Of a DNA stretch of 64,000 nt, positions 27,361-36,456 are shown piece by piece. The DNA comes from Hymenobacter sp. DG25A (GTDB lineage Bacteria > Bacteroidota > Bacteroidia > Cytophagales > Hymenobacteraceae). Position numbers and translations under genes: made by a program. The DNA is taken from assembly GCF_001280305.1 (NCBI RefSeq), contig NZ_CP012623.1:3286001-3350000 (forward strand), in the 5' to 3' direction. The notes below the pieces were generated by a model. The model was not told the DNA's origin and made no database searches. It saw only the letters and a list, made by a program, of their open reading frames with translations. Position 1 is the stretch's first letter, and each line of letters starts with the position of its first letter.

Positions 27361-27733
27361 GGCGGCCTTCCTTGCTGAATTCTACTTCATCGGCCAGATG
27401 GCGGATGAGGAAAATACCGCGGCCTCCGGGGTTTTCCAGGTTTTCCGGAGCAGTAGGGTCCAGCAGATTGGTGTAGTCAAAGCCTTCGCCCTGATCTTCC
27501 ACCTCAAACTTGACCTTATCCTGCCCCATCTGCAACGACAGGAAAACGTTCTTATCCTTATCAAATTTGTTGCCGTGACGAATGGCGTTATTGACGGCCT
27601 CCGTCACGGCCACCATGATGTTGCCGTAGATATCGTCCTCAATATTAAAGGTATCCTTCGAGTTGTCGATGAAACTCTCTACCACGCGGATATTCTCAAC
27701 GAGCGAAGGAATCTGAATTTTTACCTGCTTCAT
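27272..27733 (-). CDS. RsbW-like ATP-binding protein (anti-sigma/HATPase_c_2 type)
   Basis: GHKL ATPase fold of 153 residues: N box TEAVNNAIRHGN (about 44-55), G1 box EDQGEGFDY (79-87), G2 box NPGGRGIFLI (101-110). This is the kinase domain of anti-sigma factors such as RsbW, which bind or phosphorylate an antagonist protein in response to stress. No partner antagonist (STAS) is adjacent, though the STAS-like protein at 15365 is a remote candidate. The Ser/Thr-rich C-terminal tail overlaps the presumed start of ybeY. It follows the DUF4175 gene by 45 bp on the same strand, probably one transcript. Confidence 0.88.
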   Translation of the reverse strand: MKQVKIQIPSLVENIRVVESFIDNSKDTFNIEDDIYGNIMVAVTEAVNNAIRHGNKFDKDKNVFLSLQMGQDKVKFEVEDQGEGFDYTNLLDPTAPENLENPGGRGIFLIRHLADEVEFSKEGRHVQLTFHLVPEADSEGSTTTSSATDHNAA

Positions 27734-27777
27734 AAAAAGGGGAAGGGACGCGGAAGGGGGGTAAATTTAGCGAGACG

Positions 27778-30700
27778 CTATTTCATTTTCTGAAAATATT
27801 CACTCACCTCCCGTTGGTAGTACGGAGTGAGGGCCGGGGGCACTGTCCGAAGCAGTTCCGTTTGCCGCTCTTTCTGCCGTTTGTAGCGCTCGAAAGCAGG
27901 CGGAAAAACCGGCGGCCGGTTCTGGGCGGTCTGCGCTTCCCGCTTGTCATCTTGGTCCCGCTCCCGGGCCGATTTCTCGGCTTCCAGCAGGCGGGTCAGA
28001 ATTTGACGCTGACGCATAACCGTTTGCTCCGTTAGCCGCTTGTTTACGAGGTCCGTCTCGGTTTGTTCCATCATTTTTTTCACATCCCCTAGGTTTCCTC
28101 CACCCTGCTGGCCTTTTCCTTCTTTGCCACCCTGCTGCATTTTCTCCAGCTCCTTCAAAGCCTCGCGCAGCATCTGCTGCTGGGCAGCCAGCTTGGCCAG
28201 CTCTTCGGACAGGCCCCGGCCGGTTTTGCCGCTTTGCTGCAGCTGCTGAATCTGCTGATTGAGCTGTTGCTGCATCTTGCCCAACTGGCCCTCGCCGGCC
28301 TGGTTGCCTTTCTTCTTTTTCTTGCCGGGCTTGCCGCCACTCTGCTGTTGCTGCTGCGCCTGGCGCTGCTGGTCCTGCATCTGTTTCAGGGCGTCGTTCA
28401 GCATCAGGGCTAGGTTGTTCATGCTGGTCATGGCCTGCTGCTGATGGGCGGTGGCACGGGCTACGTCGCGCTGCCGGATCTGGTCCATGGCCTCGTCCAT
28501 GCGGCCGTTCATCTCCCCTACTTCGCGGGTCACGAAGCTTTGCAGCTGGAACACGCGCTTGGCCAGCGCGTAGAGCGAGTCCTGCACCACGCGGGCATCG
28601 TCCTTGAGCTTGCGCTGCTGCTGGCCCAGCTGCACAAAGCGCGGGTCCTGCTGGTCTACGGTGCGGAACTGCTTCATCAGGCTTTCCTGATCAAAGGATA
28701 GCTTCAGGAGGTTTTCGAGGATGTCGCGCAGGTCATCAATGTTTTCCTGCTGCTGGTCTGACTCTTCCTCGCTCATTTGCTGCTCCATCTGCTGGGCCAT
28801 CTGCTGCATTTGCTGGGCGGCCTGCTTCTGGTTCTGGCTGGCTTTCTGATTCTGGTTTTTGCCCAGCTGCTCCTGGCTTTGCTGCATCTGCTCGTCTACC
28901 TGCTGCTGTTGGGGCTGCATGTCGTCGGCGCCATTCTCGTTGTTGAGTTGGTCGTCCATCTTCTTGAGCTCGTCCAGGTTTTTCTGCACCTCGTCAAACT
29001 GCTGCTGCTTTTCGGCCTGCTCCTGCTTGAGCTGGTCGTTCTTGGCTTTCTGCTCCTGGTTGCTGAGCTTGTTTTCGGGGTTGTTCTTGTCGTTCTGCTC
29101 AGTTTTCTCGGCCAGCTGCTGCTCTTCCTTGGCCAGCTGCTGCAGCTTTTCCAGGGTTTGCTCTTGCTTCTGCTCAAACTGCAGCTGCTTGAACATCTCC
29201 AGCGCCCGCTCCAGCTCTTTCTGCAGGGTGTTTTCCTTGTTTTCGAGTTTTTGCATGAGCTGCTGCATTTCCAGCTGGTTCTGGTCCTGCTTCTGGTCCA
29301 GCAGCTTCTGCAGCTCGTCGTAGAGCTTTTTGGTTTCGGGGTCCAGCAGGGAGTCCATCAGCTTTTTTAGCTCCTCGGCTTTTTCGGCCAGCTCCTGGCT
29401 TTTGGGGTCCAGCTCATTCTGCTTCTGATTCAGCTCCTCAAAGAGCTTTTTCATGTCGGCAATCTGGTCGTCCATCTGCTGCTTCTGGGCCAGCATATCT
29501 TTCAGCTGCTTGCGGTCCTGGAAGTTCAGGTCGCGCTTCACCTTCAGCTTATCTTCGGCCTTGGCCAGCTCCCGCTCCAGCTTTTTCGACTGCTCCGCCG
29601 AGCGGCTCAGCTGGCTCTGCACCGACTTCGACTGCGCACTCAGCTGCTGCTGTAACTCAGAGCGCGAAGGCAGCTTAAACTCCGCGGCTCGGCTCCGGGC
29701 CGATTTAGGTCCGTGCACGCCGTCGTTATCCCACACCTGCACATAGTATTCCAGGTGGTCGCCGGGCTTCATGCCCACCGGCCGTAAATCCCACTGGTAG
29801 GCGTACACCTGGGCCGAGCCGCTTTGCAGGGGCAGGGCGCGCGTCTGATAGCCGGCATTAGGCCGCGCTTTGGAAAGCACCCGGTAGTGCAGCTGCAGGC
29901 GCGTGAGGCCATAATCGTCGCGCACGGTGCCGCCCAGCGCCAGGTAGCGCAGGGAAGTGGTATCGGGGAAGGTTTCCAGCGTGATGTCCGGTACCTGGTC
30001 TGGAATAGCCGTGAGCTGGTACTGGATAGGGTCGCGGTTGAGGCTGGCGGCGTTTTGCAGGCGCACGGCGTACTCCTGGGACCGAAGCACGCGCCGCGTT
30101 ACCCGGAACTGGTCGTCGTCGGCCTGGGCCGTCACGGTTTCTTCGGGGTTTTTGAAGAGCAGCTGGAGCTGATCAGTTGCGGCGGTGGCAAACTCCCAGC
30201 GCACCGTGCTGCCCTCGGGCACCGTCAGGTTGCCGGTGTTCTGCACCGTTTCGCTGGCTTTGTTCAGGTAGCCGGGGTAAGTAATCTGCACGGTAAAGTC
30301 GCGCAGGTTAGGGCGCTCCTGCACCGTCAGTGCATATTCATCGGAGGTGAAGCCCGCGGCGGCCAGCTGAAAATCAACGGAGCGCTGCAGCTGCTGAAAC
30401 TGGTAGGTAAACCGGTTGCCGGATTCTTTCTGCAGGCGCCGCTCCCGCCCCCCGTATTGTATGCTGATTTCATTGGGCAGGGCCTCCCCTTCCACAGCAA
30501 CTTCCAGCTTGAAATCTTCGCCCTTAAAGGCTTTCAGATTCTTATTCTCCACCACAAACCGGAAAGGTGCCGGCGGCGAATACGTGCGGCGGTAGTGCAG
30601 AATACGGTCGGTGCCCTGCACAAAGAGGCTGGGATATACCAGGAGCAGGAGCACCACAATACCCACCGGAATGGCCACGTACTTCCACAGCGGCCGGGTC

Positions 30701-31197
30701 TGGGATTTGATATTGATGCCTTCAGCGAATTCCAGCCCGGTAAGCTGGGCGGCACGCTGGTCCAGGCTGGCGGCAATCAGGGCGTTTTCGCGGGCCTGGC
30801 CCTGCAGCTGCAGAGCGTTGAGCAGCTTGTCCTGTACCTGGGGAAATAGCTCCCCTACGCGCAGGGCGGCCTGCTCATCGGAAAGCAGGCGGCGCAGGTT
30901 GGTAAGCGCGGCCAGCGGCTGCCAGATCCAGTGCACAAAGGCGTAAACGGCCAGGCCCAGAAAGCCAAACAGCAGCCCGCCCCGCACCCAGGTGGGCAGG
31001 TACAGAAAGTACTCCAGCAGGTTGAAAACCAGAAAAAGGGTGAGCAGCAGGCCGCCTGCCACCAGCGCCCCCCGCACCAGCAGATTTAAATAAAACTTGC
31101 GCTTAAAGGCCTCCAGCTGCGTGAGTACCTGGGCCAGGGCGCCCGGCTGGGCCGCCATATGCCTTGTAACCAACTCAGTTTCTTTCTCCACCAGCAT
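27778..31197 (-). CDS. DUF4175 family membrane protein with very long Gln-rich coiled coil
   Basis: 1139 residues. Two membrane helices (about 43-62 and 70-93) and a third (about 172-193) anchor an extracytoplasmic beta region (about 200-500). From about residue 510 to 1030 the protein is almost entirely Gln/Lys/Glu/Leu heptad-like sequence, a predicted long coiled coil, with poly-Gln patches and a Lys-rich GKKKKKG patch near residue 957. DUF4175 proteins are widespread in Bacteroidota and their function is unknown. The gene leads the DUF4175-ATPase-ybeY series. The low-complexity region is coding: the opposite strand there gives only Leu-rich shadow frames. Confidence 0.88.
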   Translation of the reverse strand: MLVEKETELVTRHMAAQPGALAQVLTQLEAFKRKFYLNLLVRGALVAGGLLLTLFLVFNLLEYFLYLPTWVRGGLLFGFLGLAVYAFVHWIWQPLAALTNLRRLLSDEQAALRVGELFPQVQDKLLNALQLQGQARENALIAASLDQRAAQLTGLEFAEGINIKSQTRPLWKYVAIPVGIVVLLLLVYPSLFVQGTDRILHYRRTYSPPAPFRFVVENKNLKAFKGEDFKLEVAVEGEALPNEISIQYGGRERRLQKESGNRFTYQFQQLQRSVDFQLAAAGFTSDEYALTVQERPNLRDFTVQITYPGYLNKASETVQNTGNLTVPEGSTVRWEFATAATDQLQLLFKNPEETVTAQADDDQFRVTRRVLRSQEYAVRLQNAASLNRDPIQYQLTAIPDQVPDITLETFPDTTSLRYLALGGTVRDDYGLTRLQLHYRVLSKARPNAGYQTRALPLQSGSAQVYAYQWDLRPVGMKPGDHLEYYVQVWDNDGVHGPKSARSRAAEFKLPSRSELQQQLSAQSKSVQSQLSRSAEQSKKLERELAKAEDKLKVKRDLNFQDRKQLKDMLAQKQQMDDQIADMKKLFEELNQKQNELDPKSQELAEKAEELKKLMDSLLDPETKKLYDELQKLLDQKQDQNQLEMQQLMQKLENKENTLQKELERALEMFKQLQFEQKQEQTLEKLQQLAKEEQQLAEKTEQNDKNNPENKLSNQEQKAKNDQLKQEQAEKQQQFDEVQKNLDELKKMDDQLNNENGADDMQPQQQQVDEQMQQSQEQLGKNQNQKASQNQKQAAQQMQQMAQQMEQQMSEEESDQQQENIDDLRDILENLLKLSFDQESLMKQFRTVDQQDPRFVQLGQQQRKLKDDARVVQDSLYALAKRVFQLQSFVTREVGEMNGRMDEAMDQIRQRDVARATAHQQQAMTSMNNLALMLNDALKQMQDQQRQAQQQQQSGGKPGKKKKKGNQAGEGQLGKMQQQLNQQIQQLQQSGKTGRGLSEELAKLAAQQQMLREALKELEKMQQGGKEGKGQQGGGNLGDVKKMMEQTETDLVNKRLTEQTVMRQRQILTRLLEAEKSARERDQDDKREAQTAQNRPPVFPPAFERYKRQKERQTELLRTVPPALTPYYQREVSEYFQKMK

Positions 31198-31301
31198 AAA
31201 AACACGCCTGTTCAGGACCGGACAAGATACGCATTATCAGCACTGCCGGCTTATCCGGCGGCCCTTCGCTCAACGACAACACCACAGCCGGTATTTGTTC
31301 C

Positions 31302-32069
31302 CTAGCGCAACTCTACCAGCGCCGGGCAGTGGTCGGAATGCACCGCATCAGTTAACAGACCCGCCCCGCTGATGCGCGGTTGCAGCGCCTGGTCTACTAA
31401 TAAATGATCCAAGCGCCAGCCCACGTTGCGGGTGCGGGCCCCGCTGCGGTACGTCCACCAGGAATAGTGGCCGGGGGCGTCGCCGTGCACGTGGCGGAAG
31501 GAGTCAGTAAAGCCATCGGCCAGGAAGGCGGCAAACCAGGCCCGCTCTTCCGGCGTGAAGCCGGGGCTGTTCTGGTTGGCTTTGGGGTTATGCAGGTCCA
31601 GGCCCTGCTGGCAGCAGTTAAAGTCGCCGGCAATAACCAGCGGAGGCGTGCCGGCGGCGCGTAATTGGACTACGTATTCGCGGAAGAACCGCAGCCACTC
31701 CAGCTTAAACGATTGCCGCTCCGGCCCGCTGGTGCCCGAGGGCATGTACACGTTCAACACCGAAAAATCATCAAAATCCAGGCGCAGCACGCGCCCCTCG
31801 CAGTCATACAGCGGAATTTCGCAGCCGGTAGCTACGTGCCTAGGCTTTTGTTTGCTGAAGGTTGCCACGCCGCTGTAGCCGGGTTTTTCAGCCGGGTGCT
31901 GGTACACGTGGTAGCCCAGCACTTCAAATCCCGATACATCCAGCGGCTCGCGCCCGGCCTTAATTTCCTGCAGGCACAGCACATCCGGGTCGGTTTGCTG
32001 CACCCAATCCAGCAGGCCCTTGCTCAGGGCTGAACGCAGCCCGTTGACGTTGTAGGAGAGAATTTTCAA
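31302..32069 (-). CDS. xth: Exodeoxyribonuclease III family AP endonuclease
   Basis: Mg2+-dependent exonuclease/AP endonuclease of the ExoIII family (255 residues), acting in base-excision repair. Motifs in order: YNVNGLRSA with the catalytic Asn7, LCLQEIKA with the metal-binding Glu, NVYMPSG, GDFNCCQQ with Asp and Asn, RLDHLLVD and SDHCPAL at the C-terminus. The length is normal. It is followed by the DUF4175 gene on the same strand and is preceded by repeat C2, 34 bp upstream of its start. Confidence 0.94.
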   Translation of the reverse strand: MKILSYNVNGLRSALSKGLLDWVQQTDPDVLCLQEIKAGREPLDVSGFEVLGYHVYQHPAEKPGYSGVATFSKQKPRHVATGCEIPLYDCEGRVLRLDFDDFSVLNVYMPSGTSGPERQSFKLEWLRFFREYVVQLRAAGTPPLVIAGDFNCCQQGLDLHNPKANQNSPGFTPEERAWFAAFLADGFTDSFRHVHGDAPGHYSWWTYRSGARTRNVGWRLDHLLVDQALQPRISGAGLLTDAVHSDHCPALVELR

Positions 32070-32102
32070 GAATGAAAAACTTGAAATGGCTTATAAAAAA
32101 CG

Positions 32103-32206
32103 CTTGTCATCCTGAGCTTGCGAAGGACCTTTTCACGTTAGCACGAGTCGTTGTGACGAGTATCGCTCTTACCTGATAAGGTCCTTCGCAAACTCAGGAT
32201 GACAAG
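32103..32206. repeat. Family C palindromic repeat, copy C2
   Basis: Ends CTTGTCATCCTGAG and CTCAGGATGACAAG, inner arms TGCGAAGGACCTT and AAGGTCCTTCGCA. The right half of the centre, TCTTACCTGATAAGGTCCTT, is also found in C3. It lies 29 bp past the stop of the 121-residue gene. Confidence 0.92.
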
Positions 32207-32235
32207 TTTTTTGGAAGGACACAGGTAGAGTGATT

Positions 32236-32601
32236 TTACTCCTCTTCGCGCAGGAAGGCATCAAAATACTCCAGCATATGCCATTTCAGCATCCGCTCCT
32301 GCTCTTTCAGAGTGGAGAACGGCACGGGACGGATGAGCTTGTAATGCGGCCAGCCTTCCTCGTCCACGCTTTCCTGCTCGTAATAGCCCGACAGGCTGAA
32401 GAGGCGGCAGGTAGCAATGTGCATCAGGTCCTGCTTCTGCTCTTTGGTGAAGGGGCCGGCGCCCTGGCCCAGCTCCTGCACGCCAATGAGCAGGAGCAGG
32501 GCATTCAGGTCGGGCTTTTTGCCGAAACGCTCACGCATCTGGTTCATCAGCTCCCACCAGCGCTGCTCAAATTGGGCTTCGGTTTCCTCGGGGTTCAGCA
32601 T
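32236..32601 (-). CDS. Hypothetical soluble protein (121 residues)
   Basis: A helical acidic protein with the conserved-looking stretches FGKKPDLNALLLLIGVQELG and ATCRLFSLSGYYEQ. No membrane segment, signal peptide or known motif is visible, and I do not recognise the family. Its start codon is only 3 bp downstream of the stop of the CMD-family gene, so the two are almost certainly cotranscribed and may act together. Confidence 0.8.
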   Translation of the reverse strand: MLNPEETEAQFEQRWWELMNQMRERFGKKPDLNALLLLIGVQELGQGAGPFTKEQKQDLMHIATCRLFSLSGYYEQESVDEEGWPHYKLIRPVPFSTLKEQERMLKWHMLEYFDAFLREEE

Positions 32602-32604
32602 GAC

Positions 32605-32985
32605 TTAGGCAGTGTGCTCAGCATGGGGCGGCACGGGCGCAGCAGACTCTTCCTTCAGGGCATCCCAGTACTCCACAGCGCGGCGGAAATGGGGAATCAC
32701 GATGCTGCCCCCGATGAGGTTGGCAATGGCAAAGACTTCATACAACTGCTCGTCGCTGATGCCTTCCTCGTAGCATTTGCCCAGGTGATACTTGATGCAG
32801 TCGTCGCAGCGCAGAACCATGGAGCAGGCCAGGCCCAGCATTTCCTTGGTTTTTACGTCCAGGGCACCTTCCTGGTAAGTGTTCGTATCTAGGTTGAAAA
32901 AACGCTTGATGACCTTGTTATCGGCCGCCATGATTTTTTCATTCATCCGCTGGCGGTAGTCGTTAAATTCAGAGACGAGGCTCAT
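32605..32985 (-). CDS. Carboxymuconolactone decarboxylase / AhpD-like protein
   Basis: With the ATG at 32985 the product is 126 residues with the CMD fold signature: KTKEMLGLACSMVLRCDDCIKYHLGKCYEEGIS, containing the redox CxxC pair C60 and C63 and H67, as in AhpD-like proteins. Members act as alkylhydroperoxidases or carboxymuconolactone decarboxylases; the CxxC-x3-H pattern favours the AhpD-like redox type. The open frame extends upstream to 33243, but that part overlaps divergent comF and has unrelated composition. It is cotranscribed with the 121-residue gene. Confidence 0.88.
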   Translation of the reverse strand: MSLVSEFNDYRQRMNEKIMAADNKVIKRFFNLDTNTYQEGALDVKTKEMLGLACSMVLRCDDCIKYHLGKCYEEGISDEQLYEVFAIANLIGGSIVIPHFRRAVEYWDALKEESAAPVPPHAEHTA

Positions 32986-33127
32986 ATAGCTTAGATTAAA
33001 AAGACGATGGAAGATGGTAACACGAAAGTAGGCACAAATGCTTCGTTCCCCGGCGAAGAACTGCGGTAGTAAGCCGCCTTTTCCTATCTTCCCAAGGTTG
33101 TTATCTACCTTATCTATTGTTGGTGTT

Positions 33128-33832
33128 ATGCCTTTACCCGCTATCTGGCACGACTTCGTTTCCTTGGTTTTTCCGCGCGTATGCCTGGCCTGTGCCGATT
33201 CCCTGGCCCGGGGCGAGGAGTATATCTGCACCAGCTGCCGCACCGAGCTGCCCTACACCGATTATCATTTACTGCCGGCTGAGGCCAATCCGCTGACACG
33301 ACGCTTCTGGGGCAAAGTGCCCGTGCGCCATGCATTCAGCTACTTGCGCTTTCTGCAGCACGGCCGCGTGCAGCACCTACTGCATCAGCTTAAATACCAG
33401 GGGCAGCAGGAAGTAGGCCTGGTGCTGGGCCGCTGGTATGGCTATGAGCTGGCTGAAAAAGGCTTCACGCCGGAGTTTGACCTCATTCTGCCGGTGCCCC
33501 TGCACCCGCGCAAGCTGGCCAAGCGCGGCTACAACCAGGCCGACTTCTTTGCCGAAGGTTTAGCACAGGGCCTGCAGGTGCCGTGGCTGCCCAACGTATT
33601 GCGCCGCACGGAGCACACCAGCTCCCAAACCCGGAAAAACCGCGTGGCGCGCTGGGAAAACGTGGCTTCGGTTTTCGAAGTACCCAACCCGGCTGCGCTG
33701 GCCGGGCTACGGGTGCTTTTGGTGGATGATGTGCTGACTACCGGAGCTACCCTGGAAGCCTGTGCCGTGGTGTTATTGGCCGCCGGTTGCCGGGAGGTGA
33801 GTATTGCCACCATTGCCACGGCCGACCGCTAA
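33128..33832 (+). CDS. comF: ComF family phosphoribosyltransferase-like protein
   Basis: 234 residues from the ATG at 33128. An N-terminal zinc ribbon (C19, C22, C34, C37) is followed by a type I phosphoribosyltransferase fold: LPVPLHPRKLAKRGYNQAD (about 121-139) and the PRPP loop VLLVDDVLTTGAT (about 197-209). ComF proteins are linked to DNA uptake in competent bacteria, but the family is also broadly present without proven competence. It is divergent from the CMD gene and convergent with gldJ. Confidence 0.92.
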   Translation: MPLPAIWHDFVSLVFPRVCLACADSLARGEEYICTSCRTELPYTDYHLLPAEANPLTRRFWGKVPVRHAFSYLRFLQHGRVQHLLHQLKYQGQQEVGLVLGRWYGYELAEKGFTPEFDLILPVPLHPRKLAKRGYNQADFFAEGLAQGLQVPWLPNVLRRTEHTSSQTRKNRVARWENVASVFEVPNPAALAGLRVLLVDDVLTTGATLEACAVVLLAAGCREVSIATIATADR

Positions 33833-33840
33833 CTAAAAGC

Positions 33841-33880
33841 CACAAAAAAGCCGCTTCCTTTCGGGAGCGGCTTTTTTGTG
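33841..33880. terminator. Symmetric bidirectional terminator
   Basis: CACAAAAAAGCCGCT pairs with AGCGGCTTTTTTGTG, giving an almost perfectly symmetric hairpin between convergent comF and gldJ. Confidence 0.9.
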
Positions 33881-33902
33881 GTTCAGCTATTGAAACCGAA
33901 GA

Positions 33903-35168
33903 TTACTTGTTTGAGCCGGCGTTGATCATGGCGCAACGGAAACCGATAGCAGCGGTAGCCGAGTCCTGAGCCATGAAGCGGCGCGTGCCGGGCGACAGCC
34001 AGTAGGCTACGTCTTTCCACGAACCACCTTTGTACACGCGAACCTCGTCATCGATGAGCGACTGGTAGCCTTTCTTGTCGTAGCCTTCTGCCTTATCCAG
34101 GTAGCCGTTCCGACGGAAGGGGTTCAGATCTTCTTCATCCTGGAAGGACAGCGGACGGTAGATATCCTGCACCCACTCGTTCACGTTGCCGGCCATGTTG
34201 TACAGGCCGTAGTCGTTTGGTGGGTAAGCGTAGATGTATTCCGTAATCATGGCGCCATCGTTCAGGCTGCCGGCAATACCGGCGTAGTCACCGCGGCCGC
34301 GCTTGAAGTTAGCCAGGAACTGGCCCTGCTTCTTGCCATACGGGTTCCGCATCTGGCGACCATCCCAGGGATAGATACGCTTGTTTTCCTGGTTTTCGTT
34401 GCCAGCCTCCTGGGTACCGATGAGGGCCTGAGCGGCATATTCCCATTCAGCCTCAGTGGGCAGGCGGTAGTTGGGCAGAGTGTTGCCGTTCTCAATAGAA
34501 ACTTTAGCAGCACCGGTTCCTTCAGCGCCGGCATCAGCAGGAGCAGCGGCGTCGCCACCTTTCTTTTTGCCGAACAGCTTGAAGCCGCCTGATTTCTTAC
34601 CGGAGCCGTCGCCTTCGCCTACACCCGCCAGCTTCTCGTTCACCTTAGCAGTACGCCAGGTGCAGAAGTCGTTGGCCTGGAGCCAGCTTACGCCCACCAC
34701 GGGGAAGTAGCGGAAACCGGGGTAACGCAGGTAATAATCCACATAAGGGTCGTTGAACGACAGCTCACGGGCCCATACGGTGGTATCGGGCAAAGCCGAC
34801 TGATAGAATTCTTCCGCCGAGTCTTTACGGACATAGTGCAAATACTCCAGCCAGTGAATGTTGGCCACCTCGGCTTCATCCATGTAGAAGGAAGCAATGG
34901 TTACCGTGCGCTCAATGTTGTCGCGGGTCATGGCCACATCTTCTTCAGCCGAGCCTAGTACCGTACGGCCGCCTTCGATGAATACCAGACCGGGGCCTTC
35001 CGGAATACCTTGGTAATCAGCTACCTTCATGCCCTGCTCGGTATTATATTCCAAGCCGGTAGTGGAGCTGTACTTACCCGGTTTAGTGCTAGTAGGCGGC
35101 CCCCCTTTGCAGGAAGCCAGCGCAACGGCTCCTACAGCAGCGTAGCGCAGGTACTTAGAGAAATTCAT
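33903..35168 (-). CDS. gldJ: GldJ-type gliding/type IX secretion lipoprotein (formylglycine-generating-enzyme fold)
   Basis: Lipoprotein of 421 residues (signal peptide with Cys20 in ALASC). The mature part carries an FGE-sulfatase-modifying domain: GPGLVFIEGG, SFYMDEAEVANIHWLEYL, GVSWLQANDFCTWR, LPTEAEWEYAA, GNVNEWVQD and RVYKGGSW. The TGLEYN..GPGLVFIEGG start and the PDTTVWARELSFNDPYVDYYLRYP segment resemble Flavobacterium GldJ, a protein needed for gliding and stability of the type IX secretion motor. A low-complexity insert (Lys/Gly, then Ala-rich, about 180-225) interrupts the domain. porP/sprF lies directly upstream, which supports this role. A further ATG 19 codons upstream is less likely. 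GldK is the main alternative name. Confidence 0.82.
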   Translation of the reverse strand: MNFSKYLRYAAVGAVALASCKGGPPTSTKPGKYSSTTGLEYNTEQGMKVADYQGIPEGPGLVFIEGGRTVLGSAEEDVAMTRDNIERTVTIASFYMDEAEVANIHWLEYLHYVRKDSAEEFYQSALPDTTVWARELSFNDPYVDYYLRYPGFRYFPVVGVSWLQANDFCTWRTAKVNEKLAGVGEGDGSGKKSGGFKLFGKKKGGDAAAPADAGAEGTGAAKVSIENGNTLPNYRLPTEAEWEYAAQALIGTQEAGNENQENKRIYPWDGRQMRNPYGKKQGQFLANFKRGRGDYAGIAGSLNDGAMITEYIYAYPPNDYGLYNMAGNVNEWVQDIYRPLSFQDEEDLNPFRRNGYLDKAEGYDKKGYQSLIDDEVRVYKGGSWKDVAYWLSPGTRRFMAQDSATAAIGFRCAMINAGSNK

Positions 35169-35237
35169 AGCGGTAGCGGAAATACCTGAGAAGAAAAGAG
35201 TTGTAAGAAGGCAATTCGAGTGCAATAATACAAAAAC

Positions 35238-36293
35238 TCAGAAGGCCGGACAAGGAAGCAAGCGGTAATTTTTACGGCTAATGCGACGACGAGCCGCTGC
35301 CAGCATATCTACCTGCTCTAGCACCAGTACAATTTCGTGAGCACCGCCCGCGCCCAGGTTTCTACTGCCCAGCTCCACATCATGACTATAGCCTACCCGA
35401 AAGCCCGTGAGCTGCACGCCCGCCACCACGGCCAGCACCGAGGCCGGGCGCGGTGCCCCGGGCAGCGGTATGCCCCGGTACAGCAGGCCCATGGTGATGG
35501 GAGTAACAGTTCCGTACAACCCCGCCTCAGCCCGCTGCGACGCCCCCTGATGGGTGTACGACACAGTAGGCGAAACGCTGATTTCGCGGTAGGACTGTTT
35601 AACGGTGGACTCTGAAAAAAAGTGCTTTACGCCGCCGGTAAATGTTGCGCGCAGGGGCAGGCGCCCCTGGGCCTGGTTTCCCAGGTTGGGCTGATTCAGG
35701 TGATAAAGGGCTAAACCCGCCCAGGCCTGGCGGTTATACAGCAATCCACCCACGCCCCCGCTCAGGTAATGCACCGGGTCAAAGGGCACCGGTTCGGCGC
35801 TGGCGCCGGTCAGCAGGCCGTCGTCGGAGAGCTGGTCGCCGAACACCAGGTTGCTGTAGCTGATGCGCTGGGAACCGTAGGTGAGCTGGGCGCCGGCGCT
35901 CAGGTGCACGTCCTCACTCAGGCGGGCATGGTAGGCATAGAGGGCGGCGGCCTCCAGGCGGGTGTAGCCTACGGCTCCCAGCCGGTCCATGTTCACGAGC
36001 AGGCCCACGGCGTTGCGCTGCTTTTCGAAGCGGTAGTCGGCGCCCAGGTGCGTGGTCTGGAACGAGCCCGCCAGTGATGGAAACTGCTCCCGGTACGCCA
36101 GGGAAATGCCGTAGTCGTGCTGCAGGCCCGTGAAAGCCGGGTTCAGGTGCAGGCGGGTGGCGTAGGATTGGGAGAAGTATAGGTCCTGCGCCTTTGCCTG
36201 CTCCTTTGCACCCAGCAGCAGCAGGCCCGCGCCCAGCCAGGCCGCCAAACGGCGTCCGGGAAAGCCGGGGCGTACCAATAGTGGAAAGCGCAT
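35238..36293 (-). CDS. PorP/SprF family type IX secretion outer-membrane protein
   Basis: 351 residues with a signal peptide of about 35 residues, then QDLYFSQSYATRLHLNPAF, the hallmark start of PorP/SprF proteins. The rest is predicted beta-strands with alternating aromatic residues, consistent with an outer-membrane barrel. Family members help attach or secrete specific T9SS cargo at the cell surface. It precedes gldJ by 69 bp on the same strand, so the two are probably one operon. The ATG at 36293 is chosen because the signal peptide starts there. It is divergent from the AsmA gene. Confidence 0.88.
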   Translation of the reverse strand: MRFPLLVRPGFPGRRLAAWLGAGLLLLGAKEQAKAQDLYFSQSYATRLHLNPAFTGLQHDYGISLAYREQFPSLAGSFQTTHLGADYRFEKQRNAVGLLVNMDRLGAVGYTRLEAAALYAYHARLSEDVHLSAGAQLTYGSQRISYSNLVFGDQLSDDGLLTGASAEPVPFDPVHYLSGGVGGLLYNRQAWAGLALYHLNQPNLGNQAQGRLPLRATFTGGVKHFFSESTVKQSYREISVSPTVSYTHQGASQRAEAGLYGTVTPITMGLLYRGIPLPGAPRPASVLAVVAGVQLTGFRVGYSHDVELGSRNLGAGGAHEIVLVLEQVDMLAAARRRISRKNYRLLPCPAF

Positions 36294-36456
36294 AGGGGGT
36301 GCTAAACGAGGCTGGCCCGCAATTTGGTGCAAGGCAAAGGCATTGAGGCCTCGAAAATGGCAAAATCCCGGCATCTTTACCGATATAGCTCTGGTAAGGT
36401 GCTGGCACCAAACCGGGCCCAAGGCGCGTTATTCTTTTTTCTTCCCTCCTACCGTT

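Noticed and set aside
28777..29370. Long plus-strand open frame rich in Leu opposite the DUF4175 gene
   Set aside because: It is the antisense shadow of the Gln-codon-rich coiled-coil region (CAG on one strand gives CTG on the other). No start signal or family resemblance.
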